Below, piece by piece: positions 37,042 to 48,475 of a stretch of DNA of 64,000 bases. The DNA comes from Owenia fusiformis (Eukaryota; Annelida; Polychaeta; Sabellida; Oweniidae), in NCBI GenBank assembly GCA_903813345.2, contig CAIIXF020000012.1, forward strand, positions 29,896,184-29,960,183, in the 5' to 3' direction. How positions within the stretch are numbered: position 1 is the stretch's first letter; the number at the start of each line of letters is the position of its first letter. Position numbers and translations under genes: made by a program. The notes under the pieces are model-generated. The model saw nothing but the letters and a program-made list of their open reading frames with translations. It was not told the origin of the DNA and did not search any database.

Positions 37042-38267
37042 TTGTGTCCATCAAAATCCATTTGGATCCTACTCACCCCTACATCTTATCTAAATATGTT
37101 ACGAAATAATAAAAATACAGAATAATAGTATAATCTTTGGTTTTAAAAAGTTGAATATGATATTTGATAAGTTTAAAAGTTGTTTTTGTAGCATTTTTTC
37201 TATAGCCATTTTGTAGGGACACAATTATGAAAAATGTACAATCTTTTAATTTTAAGATCTAATAGCAAAGGTATTGCCAAAATAAATATATAACGAAAAA
37301 ATAGATATGTGTTTAAAATATTGGTATTAACTTAAGATAAAAATTGTCACTATCACTTTCAACAAACATAGGGTCACGTGACATGACGCGGGGCAGTCAA
37401 TTTTGATCTATCGTAGACCATATCACCATCAAATTGCCAATATTTCAACCTCGTCTTGCGAGGCCATTTTAATTTGAAACATCTTGAATTTGGTGTCAAA
37501 ATAAAGCTGGTCACGCCCACTTTCTATAGTTATCAATACCCCAATTTACACTACGCGCAGCATTCCAAGACGTTTTGGTTAAAACGTTTTAGAAAAATAA
37601 AGTTGAATTTACATTACCATTTTCAAGACGTCTTAGGAAATAAGATCGAGTTTACACCTGTTTTCCTAAAACGTCTTAGAGATATGTAGGTATACCTGTA
37701 AAATGAAAAAAGCAGTTCAGTACTGGTTGAAGGACGGTTCAGTCAATATAGCTATTCTTTTCCTGCTTCTATACTTTGTACCCAACTTTGTACTAAAGAA
37801 TGCATCGGTTTCAGAAATATATGTCCTAAAGACAACATCGTTAAAAGCATGAAAGAGAGCAGGAAGTTTTAATGCATAAATTAGGATTATGATAAATTGC
37901 CAGGCAAATAAGTTCTTCTCAATAATTTTGGGATGATATTGGGAACAAGGGATAAGACAAAATAAAGGACCATGCGACATTATAGTGTTGTAACAACAAA
38001 AAATGGGATCACGATTGCAACATTTTGTCAGATGGCTAGTATATGCAAGTATTTGCAAGTTCGTTGCAAAGCGCTAAAACACAGAATGCAATAAACTCCT
38101 ACTATAATTTTTAAGAGAATGGGAAAGAAAACAGATATTCAGAGAAAGCGGATGACATCATACTTTTTAAACGCAAAATGCAATAAAAGGATGGGTGACT
38201 ATACAGATGTATCAAAATGATATACTGCAGACAAATCAAGAGAGAACATATGACTGGAACAATCAAA
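37042..38267. other. Non-coding stretch of unit 1
   Basis: A run near 37555-37680 contains repeated AAGACGT/ACGTTTT/ACGTCTTAG blocks in both orientations, likely another small palindromic repeat. ORFs here have identical copies at 52417-53019 only because of the duplication, and none shows a recognisable family. Confidence 0.4.
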
Positions 38268-38269
38268 TA

Positions 38270-39345
38270 CAGGGCGTTCAGTAAGTAAAGCTAATTTTGC
38301 TCTCAAACTTTCATTTCTTGTCTATCATCGTTCGAATTTTCAGTGGAGAAGCATCAGACACTTTTCTAACTATCCTGAAAAAATGATCAAGATATAATAA
38401 ATAACAGCAAAATGGTGGTTGTCATAGTAACGCGAATACGGGTTCTGCGGAGCAATTTTATAAGTTCACAGCATAGTAGATTTTGTTAACATTAGTTTCT
38501 GTCCTGTCTATATTTCAACCATAGTTCTGTGGCTACTCCATATTTCTGCTTTCAAGTTAGCATTCTATTTCATGTTCAAAGTAATTCCCCTTAGCTTCCA
38601 CACATAGCTGATGTCGTTCTATCCACTTCTGATATATCCTGTGGAAGCCATCTGGAAAGTTCTTTGTCAGCAAACGTTGATCGGCATTCTGAAGCTCATG
38701 GATATTTGCGTGGATCTTACCACGCAGATCATTTTTCAAACATGAAAATACCCCTTTTGGAATTTCTGATACCATTTGTAGATTGTGTATTTAGGCACAC
38801 TGTCCCCATATGCTTTTTGGATATCCCTTATGGTATCCTGCTTGGATTTCCCTAGCAACACATTGTATCTGATGCTACTTCTCAATTGTTGTTTCATTTC
38901 ATTGTTCATTTTGCTTCCATTGGCAATCCTGGCAGCCATGATTTTGATGATGTCATGGAGCAGTATCTGATGGATCATTCTGGATCATTCAATCTGTTGT
39001 ATCATCTGTCTGTGATGTCATAGACTACTGTTGCCATGGTATCATATTTGTGTATGTTGTTGTTGTTTGTCGTGACTTTCAGCCATAGCAAACAAAGACA
39101 TATGCAGCATTAATCTTAATCAATTCATTGCATTATAACATTTTTATTAAAGTAAGAAATTGCTCCGCAGAACCCGTATTCACGTTACTATGACAACCGT
39201 TGTTTTGCTATTATTCATCATATCTTATTTAATTTTTCAGGGTAGTTAGAAAAATGTCAAATGCTTCTTCACTGAAAATTTGAAAGATAAGTGACAAAAA
39301 ATAAAAGTTTGAGAGCAAAATTAGCTTTACTTACTGAACGCCCTG
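38270..39345 (-). mobile_element. Internally deleted Tc1/mariner-type element, unit 1
   Basis: Long inverted ends begin CAGGGCGTTCAGTAAGTAAA and are flanked by TA on both sides. Arms extend about 200 bp and include CCGCAGAACCCGTATTC. The minus strand carries transposase remnants, listed separately. Confidence 0.8.
38557..38978 (-). pseudogene. Transposase ends fused without the catalytic core
   Basis: Frame 38736-38978 encodes an N-terminal helix-turn-helix typical of mariner-type transposases (LGKSKQDTIRDIQKAYGDSV, then TIYKWYQKFQKG). Overlapping frame 38557-38775 encodes a mariner C-terminus (HELQNADQRLLTKNF, RIYQKWIERHQLCVEAKGNY). The DDE/D catalytic middle is absent, so an internal deletion joined the two ends with a frameshift. 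The copy at 53502-53923 has the same structure with few differences. Confidence 0.72.
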
Positions 39346-40689
39346 TATATCACCTTTCATTTATCTTGACATTTATTGATGTCAAAATCATAATAAGACA
39401 TGACATCATATGGACAAGAAGGAATATGAGATGTTAGTAAGTTGTGTTAGAATATAAGATCCAAACAGGTGTAACCACGCTCTTATAGTCTTCCCCACAG
39501 TCTTTAACTATTTACAGTGTATGTTTACAAAATATGACAATCGTTATAGGCTGAAAATGGTAGAATTGCTGCAGAATAATTTTCACGCCATTTTGACCCG
39601 CGAAATCTGTAGATAACAATGAAAGTGCGCCCCTTACTTGAAATTAATGTTTTTGGGTTTCTACAACAGCAATGGATATAGGAGATGGATGGCAAACAGT
39701 GGTTTGAAATCTGATTAACATAAATTCAAGAAAGAATAAATGGGGCAACATAAGGAGTTGTAATAGATCTAATGTTATCTTTATGTGAGATATGTACCCC
39801 TCCCACCATTGTTCAAGTTGTAAAAAGTGGAGGAAGAATGCCCTTGTGATTTTATCTCACACATATATATATTTATGACTTTAAAAAGTGTTTTTGTTGT
39901 CAATTTCTAGCTTTTTAAAATTTCAGCCTAAAACACAGCAGTCCCTTGCTTGGATAAATCTACAAAAAGTACAACCCCATAATAAAGCATAGACCAGTAA
40001 TGAATTAATAGTGTAATACATACTTGAGAGCCCTTTAGAGATAATGACTAACCCATACTCCAAAAACAATGTATACATTAATTGTTATCTGATTTATTTT
40101 AAGGTAAAGAACTGGCCGAGGGTTTTCAACAGAATGTTAATGTTAATAGAATTAATCTTTTATTCAAACTTCTTTTAACGATTCCATAGGGCTGGTTTAA
40201 CAAGTTGTTCCTTAATTTTACGAAACTTAAAAAGCAAAAAAGGATGGCAATGAATTGAAGCAGAATTTAACAACAAACAAACCATCAAAATTTCATCCTC
40301 ATTATATGTATATGACCAGTTTTGTATATAATACAAAATGTCCTTAGAATGCAATTGTAAACTAAATCACTGAAACATTTAATCCTAGAAGCCATGGGGG
40401 AATGCAGAAAGCAATTTTGGTATGGCTGTTACCAAGCAAAATAAACAACAACTACAATTTCCCAGTTAGGTCCCTAGTTTCGTGTTCTGTTTGGGATTAC
40501 ATCATATTTTGATGACATTGACCAGGACATTTTGTCATGTGTAAACTTTATTTTGAAGTGTCGAGATTTCATTCGTGATCAATCCTGCATTTGCCTCACC
40601 AGTTTCAACTAATGCATTTCTGTTCCAATGCACATACCATATTGGAAGGAATGCAATTACAAGAATATTAAAACACTAACTTCGTTGAT
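39346..40689. other. Non-coding stretch at the left end of unit 1
   Basis: AT-rich DNA matching 54293-55590 of unit 2. It contains short (AT)n and no gene that I can support. Confidence 0.45.
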
Positions 40690-40695
40690 TTTATT
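40690..40695 (-). terminator. Candidate poly(A) signal of gene E
   Basis: AATAAA on the minus strand 73 bp past the gene E stop. It lies in unit 1 DNA, so E uses a 3' end supplied by the neighbouring repeat unit. Confidence 0.45.
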
Positions 40696-40767
40696 AACAC
40701 TCTATTTTCTTAGAAGAATTAAAGAACGTGGTCATAATTCATTAGTGACAAGGTTTAATAAATAAAT

Positions 40768-43700
40768 TTAGATAATACGATATATCTTCATGGAAGCCTC
40801 TTTGAAGGAGTAGTTATGATTGTCTGGAGTACTGATGGTAGATCCCCAATCCCACCATGTTATGCATTTGGCACGTTGAGGACAAACAGGTCCCTTCGCA
40901 TAGACGCTAAGTAGATTAGATGCATAGCAACGATAATACCACCAAGCACCTTTGTGAGCTAAAGCACAATTTGCAGTTTCATGTGAGTCATTGTCATTGT
41001 CATATGTAGAGAACCGCTGGCCATTACGCGGTGTGAGGCTGTCCCCCATAGTCCCAGAAAAACCTCCAATGGTCAGACGATATTTGTCAGATCTATCAAT
41101 TTGAAAGATCGAATACTCGGCAAACTTTGCTTCACTTGATTGACCTGGCCACATTGCGAGTTCGACCCGAACTTTATAATTTCCTTGCGTCAATACACTT
41201 GCGAGGTTATCAAGTCCGAAAAAATGTTCCTTTCCGGCATACCCAAAGCCATGTTGGTATTCAGTCCATGTACGATAGAAGTCTTCTGTGCCGTCAAATC
41301 GTTTGAAGATATACATCCAGCCCTGGTCGCAATAGGCACTGAATATTCGGCCCTCTTTTGTTTTTATGTTTCTTACACCAGTGAATGATGGATCAGAATT
41401 ACAGTCCTCAACATATCGATCTGCAATTAAAAAATACATTTAATTTTGGAATTTTTATTGAAACTGAATAAACTACATGTAGTTTCTTTGAATGTTCTCA
41501 GACATCACATTATGTAAAAACAAACTAAATGTTCTGCATACACAGGGGTGTATTCAGTATTTTGTGTTAGGGGCGTTTGATAATCACTGTGAGCGAAGCG
41601 TATCGCGTGAATGAGCGTAGCGAATGAGCGCGAGAATAGGCGGGTCTTGGAGTTCTTCCCCCCCAATTTTTTTTTCTAAAATTGAACATCATTTGGTGCA
41701 TTCTGACAAATTTCGGAGCGTACATGTAGGTCCAATTTCCGGGTTTGATTTCAGCATATATGCTTTATTGACAACCCATAACCATCTATTTTGATTTCCA
41801 GTTAAAATTTTGAGTTTTTAGGTGGCGGAGGGGGGGGGGGACTTGCGCACCCGTCTCGATCCGCCAGTGATATACGACATTTATATGAATAAATGTATCT
41901 GGACTACACTCCAGCATATACGATGCCATTGGTATTTCTATGGCTGGTGCTCTTCTGATACAAATTTGAAACAAGCTCGTTTCGTAAGATGTTTGGAGGT
42001 AAAACATGTACACATACATCATTTTCTTCAAAAAGAGTGCATCGAAATCACAATTACCAGCATGGTATTAAAATTTAATACCATGCTGGTAATTGTGATT
42101 TCGATAATTAAATAGACATGAGTATAATCTAGGGGCGTCAGAAGGATTTGCCAAGGGAGGGGACGACTTTTTGGTATGGATGGGTCGTGCGAGGCGGCGC
42201 AATCTAGGGGGATCGGGGAGCATGCCCCCCAGAAAATTAGACCCTCTCTTGTGCATTCTGAACATATCTCAGAACAACATTTCCAATAATTAAAAACAAG
42301 AAAAATTGTTTTTCTAGAAAACTGAACTTGACTAAAAAACTGACTTTTATGAAAATATACATTTTGCACTTATTCTTCAAAGTATCTACATACTGTATGG
42401 GTTCCTGAGAAAATATACATGGTATAGAATTAAATTAAATGTGAGAAAATAGAGGCTGACGGTTATCCGGTTATACGGTTTCGGTACGGAATTGAGCATT
42501 TACCGGTTGAAATTATTAACCGGTTAACCGACGCTGATCCCCGGGGGAATAAAAGACACATCGTTTTTTTACTATTTCGTTTAATTTCCGCTTTCACGAT
42601 GCGTACATTTACATAGACATTTAGATGTCCATGTTTGGCAGTTCAGGTGTGATGTCCATATTTGGCAGTTCGGGTGTAGTAGCTTCATGCTCAGGCTCAG
42701 ATTTTGTTGTAGTTGTGTTTGGCAGTTCCGGTGTAGTTGTAGTGTCAACGTCAGATCCAGAAACTGAATTATGTTTGTTATAGTTATATACGAACAACAA
42801 GGTATTGACAACCTCAGGTTGAAGTCGTGTCCGTTTTTAAGTGATGGTGTTGCCAGCTGCACTGAACTGGCGTTCACTTGACACGGATGACGCGGGAATA
42901 GCATGATATGTTTCAGCCAAACTCGCCACATCAGGATGTTTTCCTCCGTTTACTTTCCAGAATTCAAGACAGTCAACAAAATCTATTTTACCTACCCCAT
43001 CCCCAAGTATACTGCACGTCGCTTGCTATTGATACAGTTGAGAAATGGTTTAATTTAAAACTAAAAATACATCTTGATTCGTAAGATAGTTACATAGTAT
43101 ATCGTGAAGTTCATCAGTAGGGGTTCAAATCGGTCTTGCACCATGTATGCATATAGACTTGAGAAGCTACGGAGAGAGTTAGGAACAAAGTGGGGGTGGC
43201 AGTGCATTGGCATTTTATCTTATATATTTTTACCGGTATTTCGGTAACGGTACGGTTATTAGCGTGACGGTTACCGGTACTGGTTTTCAGTACCGTTGCA
43301 ACCTCTATGAGAAATGACATCTTCTGTGCTTAATATAGACTAGATACTGACATAGTATCATGTCTGTCATCAATACACTTTCACTTTAATTAGCTCTAGA
43401 GCTTTTAATTCTAGGCTCGGTTTCAAATGTAAAAAAATTGGGGGAAGGGGAGGGGGAGGGGGCGGTCGGCCCCAACCCCCTCCCCCTTCTGACGCCGATG
43501 TACATGTAATCAATGATTCCCGTTGATACCCTACGCGCCTCACATTCCTATATTGACTTCATAATATACTCCCTTAAATCTTTCCGTTTACGTTGTGAAA
43601 AACATTGCCAGCGTCACCTCTCTAGCCTCTCTATTATCATAATATTATGAACTCTCAGATGAGTGTATTATCCTTACTCGGTTTTTTTATCTCGTGGTAT

Positions 43701-44353
43701 GAGGAAAGTAGTTCTTTTAGAAACCTGTTTGGGGACTTCAATGGTATACTACAGCACCAACTTTGGATAGAATGCTCTCATTTGCTGGCATATACTGCCC
43801 AGAATAACTGGGAAGCATGTGATAACAGTGAACGGTAAAATATTAGGGATTATTTTCTGCGGATGGATGACCTTGATAGTGCTGAATTGGTCAATGTACA
43901 TAAATATGATGACGTTTTGGTACTCGTATTATGTAAGATAGCAGAACTTTTGATTTTCGTTGGATATTTTTGTTGAAATGTAAGATAGCTGCGATTTGAG
44001 AAATTCTAATTCGAACTTTGTCAATTTAACAGTCATCTCAATGGTACAAAAAGTAATGAAAATTATACCGATTGACAACAAGATGGTATGTCGATAAGTC
44101 GATACGGTATGTGTTGTTAAAATGTGCTATTTTGTAATTCTTCAACAGCAGGAGAGGAAGGAATACTAATTACAAAGATTTTAGCATCAGTATACTCACC
44201 AAAATGGAAATGTCGACCATTGTTTGAACATCCATCCAAACTATCTTCAATAGTTTCCTTTATTTCATTCTTCATCTCTGCAAGGAAAATGTCCTCCTCA
44301 CTATGTGCTTTTACAGCAAAAACAAGAGCCATCAAAATGGTGAAATTCTTCAT
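40768..44353 (-). CDS. Secreted fibrinogen-related-domain protein E (two exons)
   Basis: Exon 1 is 44200-44353 and exon 2 is 40768-41420 (268 aa, phase-1 intron of 2.8 kb). Exon 1 is the same as in gene D, including loss of the first stalk Cys. The N-terminal half of the FReD is the common version (YCDQGWMYIFKR; HFFGLDN instead of HFIGLDN). The C-terminal half departs from D and resembles C: LAHKGAWWYYRC, ASNLLSVYAK, loop QRAK, ITWWDWGSTIS. DNDND and WWY are intact, so Ca2+ binding is expected. The stop codon abuts the tandem-duplication junction, and the 3' flank resembles that of gene C. By family it is a secreted Ca2+-dependent recognition protein. Confidence 0.88.
42041..42105. repeat. 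Perfect 65-bp palindrome in the intron of gene E
   Basis: Two 32-bp arms with no mismatch surround one central A: left arm 42041-42072 (starts ATCGAAATCACAATTACC), right arm 42074-42105. Gene D lacks it at the matching intron position. Confidence 0.9.
42450..43307 (-). mobile_element. hAT-superfamily relic in the intron of gene E
   Basis: Copy of the relic in gene D, with both ends: TAGAGGCTGACGG at left and CCGTTGCAACCTCTA at right, flanked by TGAGAAAA and TGAGAAAT. Minus-strand translation near 42780-42974 shows the hAT dimerisation domain with the same TAA stop before RTRLQP, so that mutation precedes the duplication. Confidence 0.8.
43440..43463 (+). other. G-quadruplex-type tract in the intron of gene E
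   Basis: Counterpart of 34566-34590 with slightly different run lengths. The four-run structure is kept despite length changes. Confidence 0.4.
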
Positions 44354-45465
44354 TTTCAGAAATGTCAGATCCTGTAAAAGTGTCTGTTTAGCGCAGACTC
44401 TGACTGTTATTTTGAAACAAAGTTGCAATCGGTCTTTATTAGTCACTGACAATACTTTTACTGAGAAAACTTGGATATGTGCGTAGTTTTCAGAAAATAC
44501 GTTGATAATATAACATTTGGTTTATTTTGATTTATTGCTGTTCATGTATTATGATTGGTTGGTTATGAAATCAGTTGTCAGCATTTTGCCAATTGGCATT
44601 GTAATTTGAACAACCGTACAATTCAAAATTAAACATAGCAATATGACAAAAACGAAAATTGATGGTGCTGTGGATTGAAATCTAATATGTAACCAATAGG
44701 AAACAGGGAAGCTCGAGAAGGCGGGCCTTAAAGTTTTGACATGAAGCGATGTGTGCTCTAAATGTGAAAGAGGGCAATCTTTGATTAACGATGTAGTAAA
44801 ATGAATGAATCGTAGCAAATGTGACCCATGCATTGTAGGGTCATAATTCAATCATGAAGTGTAGAGATGTACATTCCAAACCAGAAAGTACAAGGGTTGT
44901 TCAAAAAGTTGTGCACACATATGTCTGATTGTGAGAATAATGGACAAATCTTGCTCACAGTTGGTATGTATGTGTCAATATCTTATTCCCTTACACTGTC
45001 AAAGTTTCATGTATATATGCGCTTACTACTAAACATTTTACGGTTGCTATAGTAACCACGGTGATGACGCTATGGTCCATATATCATTTTGTAAAAGATA
45101 ACTAGTAACAAATAAAGATCAATGTTACTAAGCATGCTAAATTAACTTTCATAAACTGTCAATTTAAATTTAAACGTTCTCATGGAAAATGTGAATCTTA
45201 TCTCAATATTTCCCATCTTGTTTTCTTTGGTTATGTCAAAGAATGACCGTAAACTTACTCTTCAACGATCTTGAACAAATCACCTGATTTTTTGAAGTTA
45301 TCAAAGTTCTCATGAATTCAGGAAATATTGGAGAATATGGCTCGGCATAATAAAGTTGGAGCAGAAAACATTGATAGAACTAGACTTTGGAAATTGAACG
45401 AAGTTCAATTTCAGACTCCAGATTTAGACCATTTTTAGCCGAGTCATCCAGAAAAAGATGGATGA

Positions 45466-45665
45466 ATAAAATAGGAAGGTAGAATAGGATAGAATAGGAA
45501 GGAACGATGGGATAGAATAAGAAAGAAGGATAGGATAGAACAGAATAGGAAGAAAGGATAGGATAGAACAGAATAGGAAGAAAGGATATGATAGGAGAGG
45601 ATAGGAAGGAAAAGATACGAAGGAAGGATAGATAGGAAGGATAGGATAAGATCAGATAGGAAGGA
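45466..45665 (+). repeat. GGATAGAATAGGAAGGA microsatellite
   Basis: About 200 bp of purine-rich imperfect repeats of AGGATAGA and AGGAAGGA units. Confidence 0.85.
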
Positions 45666-46675
45666 TGGATAAATTTTTCAATATTTTCGACTTCTCTACT
45701 CTTGACTTTCTATCAGGATACCATCAGATCGATTTTCCGAAATCGAGCTTTCAAAACGCCATAACTTTCGAACCGGAAGTCGGATCGAAATTTGGTTTGC
45801 AGACTCGGATTCCTGAGAAAATTCTACTCTTAAAGGGAATGCGAAGTTTTGTCCCTTAAACATGATAATAAGTTAGAATAAAGATATATCTTTCAATCTA
45901 ACTTAGTTTTATTGTTCTATCATTATCCTTTTAATTGTTATTAAGCCCCGGGTTTTGCATATGAACTGGACCACGGAGCTGCCATTTCAACCGTAAAGTG
46001 GTTCTTTACGACATTGTTATGACGTCATTGATGCCGGATTGATGCCTTGGCATTCCAAAAGTTTTGTGGCGCCATTTTTGAATCAAAAAATGAATGCCGA
46101 GTTGTTGCCATTCCAAAGCCAAAGAAATCATTTCAATGGAACTAAAAGAATACGTATATACCACCCATAATGAAGAACGATTTCAATAGAATATTAACGC
46201 CGGCATTTTCGGAATTGCTTTTTACCTATCTAGACATGGAATGCGGGTTAGATTTATTCTTTATTTACACTTGAAACAATCTGGGATTCGTGACTTTTTA
46301 ACTTTTATAAGGTCTAGCGCTAAATGCGAACAGAGAATGCTAATTCTATCAGGCGAATGCAAACTATTTGAATAAAACATAATAAAATTAATTCAACCAA
46401 CCCATCTTGAATTTCCAAGAATGCAATGGTTTAATTTGCTAGTCTCATTACAAAAATACGTGTTCGTACTTTAATATTCATTGCATTTATGTTTATCTTT
46501 AACACAGGTATTCAAAGAAATTAAAATTTTAAAATTAAATTTTAAAACCGTATTCAATTACTATCATGGATTCTTAGCCTCACGTCACATTTTTACGGGG
46601 ACCGTACGGTCTATCATTTCTGTGGTAAGTAGGATTTCTACGGTTGCCTAAGTATTTATGCAGTCAGATAATTTA

Positions 46676-47106
46676 TCAGTCACATTTGCTAACATAGCCG
46701 TACGGCGTATCTTGATTATGAGGAAAAACTACGATTCCCGTACGGCTGATAAATGGCGGCCCTACGACGTGCGTAGTTTTTCTTGAAGGCATCAACAAGG
46801 GGTTCTATGGTTCGGAAAGGTCAATTGTAACCTATGAAATCCAAGCGCAGCCGCAAGTCGACCGTGAACCCGACGTGCGGCCGTCGTGAGACCTACGGTT
46901 TGGCTGCTGCTTGTTGATATCTATGGTGACCAAAGGAAAGGAAAAGTTATAACTCCGACTCTACGCCTTGTAAAAACTGGATATGTCGTGTACGTAGACA
47001 GCAAGGTGACCTTAAGTCGACTGTAGTTTTCCTATGTTTGCCGCGGAAATTTACTGATTTCAGGGAAATACGATCAACGTGTGGTCGCATTGAACAAATG
47101 TGACTG
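46676..47106. mobile_element. Palindromic MITE with CAGTCACATTTG ends (copy 1)
   Basis: Inverted ends TCAGTCACATTTGCT and GAACAAATGTGACTGA with CpG-rich arms containing CCGTACGG. Related copies are at 49050-49538 and, as one half, 56766-56925. Confidence 0.55.
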
Positions 47107-47868
47107 AAGCTTTTAAAGTTTCACTTATTTTCCGATATAGAAAAACAAAAGGTTGTATGCCATTAAATTGAAAATCATTATTCCGAAAATACTGTAGAAC
47201 TGTACTTACCACGGATGTCATATAATTAAATTCGAGCTCGAAATCAGAAATTGTTTTTAAAAATAAATATATAATAAAATAAATATTAAACTATTGGCGT
47301 ACTGTCAATACGGCAATTGCCTTATCGTCGTTGAATTGAAATATCATACTACAATCGACCCCATCGTCTCCCCGCATCACTGAATGATATGAGCCTTCTC
47401 TTGTCATGATCCAAGGTGAAATACCATTGAATTTTGAAAAGCTATTTTGTCATATTGAATGTCGCTACGGTGATATGATATGATTGAAATTGTTCGTTTA
47501 ACAACTGAGAAAAATTAAACATTACGTATTATTCTTTGAAAATATGACAGTGGCATGTCCTTGTAAAGCTATTGCCAATCTTAATATTTAGGAGATTGAC
47601 ATTTACATACATGTATGTATCATTTAGACGACATCGATTTTTCGTTTTTTTGTTTGCGTTTTTCATCAGCATTTACAGGGTGTCTCAAAAAAATGTACCC
47701 AAAAGTATATCAAGAGCACAGATAAACCAATCAATATTTTCAGACATTTTTTGCATGGTCATGTAGCCAAAACATGAAAGTTTTCTCCCCAATACACCAT
47801 TTGTATTTCAGTCTTTTCTTTTTGATGCTTTAACCCTTTACCTTTTACAGCACATAATCGATGTAACC

Positions 47869-48075
47869 TCATATTTCGATGGCAGCCTGTATCCTTACTG
47901 CTACATTGTTCATCACATTTGATAATAATTCTGGTGGAATGTTTTGTAATTCTCTTTGGATGTTGCCCTTAAGTTGTTCTCGATCTTTTTGCTTGGAATG
48001 AGCATTAAAACACTCCTTCAAATAGCCACAGAGAAAGATGTTTGAGGATGACGACGGCAGAAAAAACACAGACAA
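47869..48075 (-). pseudogene. Transposase C-terminal fragment, left arm
   Basis: The translation FLCGYLKECFNAH... followed by REQLKGNIQRELQNIPPELL and SNVMNNVAVRIQAAIEI matches the well-known C-terminal end of mariner-type transposases (WGYLK..., LKENI..EI..IPPE). The catalytic domain is missing. Confidence 0.7.
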
Positions 48076-48294
48076 TCAGGTCAATTATCGGCAAATGATT
48101 CAGGACCTACATTCCAGGGTTAGGCAGGCTTGCCTGGAGACCAAATGATATCCAAATGAAAGCACAGTGATCTCAAATTGATACACACAACAAAAGCAAC
48201 ACTAGAATCTCAACCAATGCAGTTTCTTGAACCTCTGACCTCTCTGTATAAGGGGGCTATAAGACATTGTGAGGGCCTCCCTATTCACCATATT

Positions 48295-48475
48295 TGACGG
48301 CCCATACTTTTTTCTGTGAGGCTATTTGAAGGACCATTTTTATGCTAAACCCAAGCTAAGAGACCTAGAACAACTTAAGACCAGCATCCGAACAGAAATC
48401 AAAACATTCCACCGGAAATATCAAATGTGATGAACAATGTAGTAGTAAGGATGCAGACTGTCATTGAAATATGAG
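48295..48475 (+). pseudogene. Transposase C-terminal fragment, right arm, inverted
   Basis: Plus-strand frames read GYLKDHFYAKPKLRDLEQLK, then after a frameshift PPEISNVMNNVVVRMQTVIE. This is homologous to the left-arm fragment but on the other strand, with a stop in the first segment. Divergence between the arms shows that the inverted duplication is old or was built from two elements. Confidence 0.65.

Larger units (their letters stand above)
32272..40767. repeat. Segmental duplication unit 1 (FReD gene D plus upstream DNA)
   Basis: Colinear with 40768-55656 once the 45380-51514 insertion is removed. It includes the gene, the hAT-bearing intron and two mariner relics. Identity between the units is visibly very high over 35230-40760, which points to recent duplication. 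Confidence 0.8.

Noticed and set aside
36790-37125. 111-aa ORF repeated almost unchanged at 51751-52086
   Set aside because: Conservation follows from the recent segmental duplication. The ORF runs out of the end of a mariner relic, reads across its terminal repeat and has no recognisable domain.
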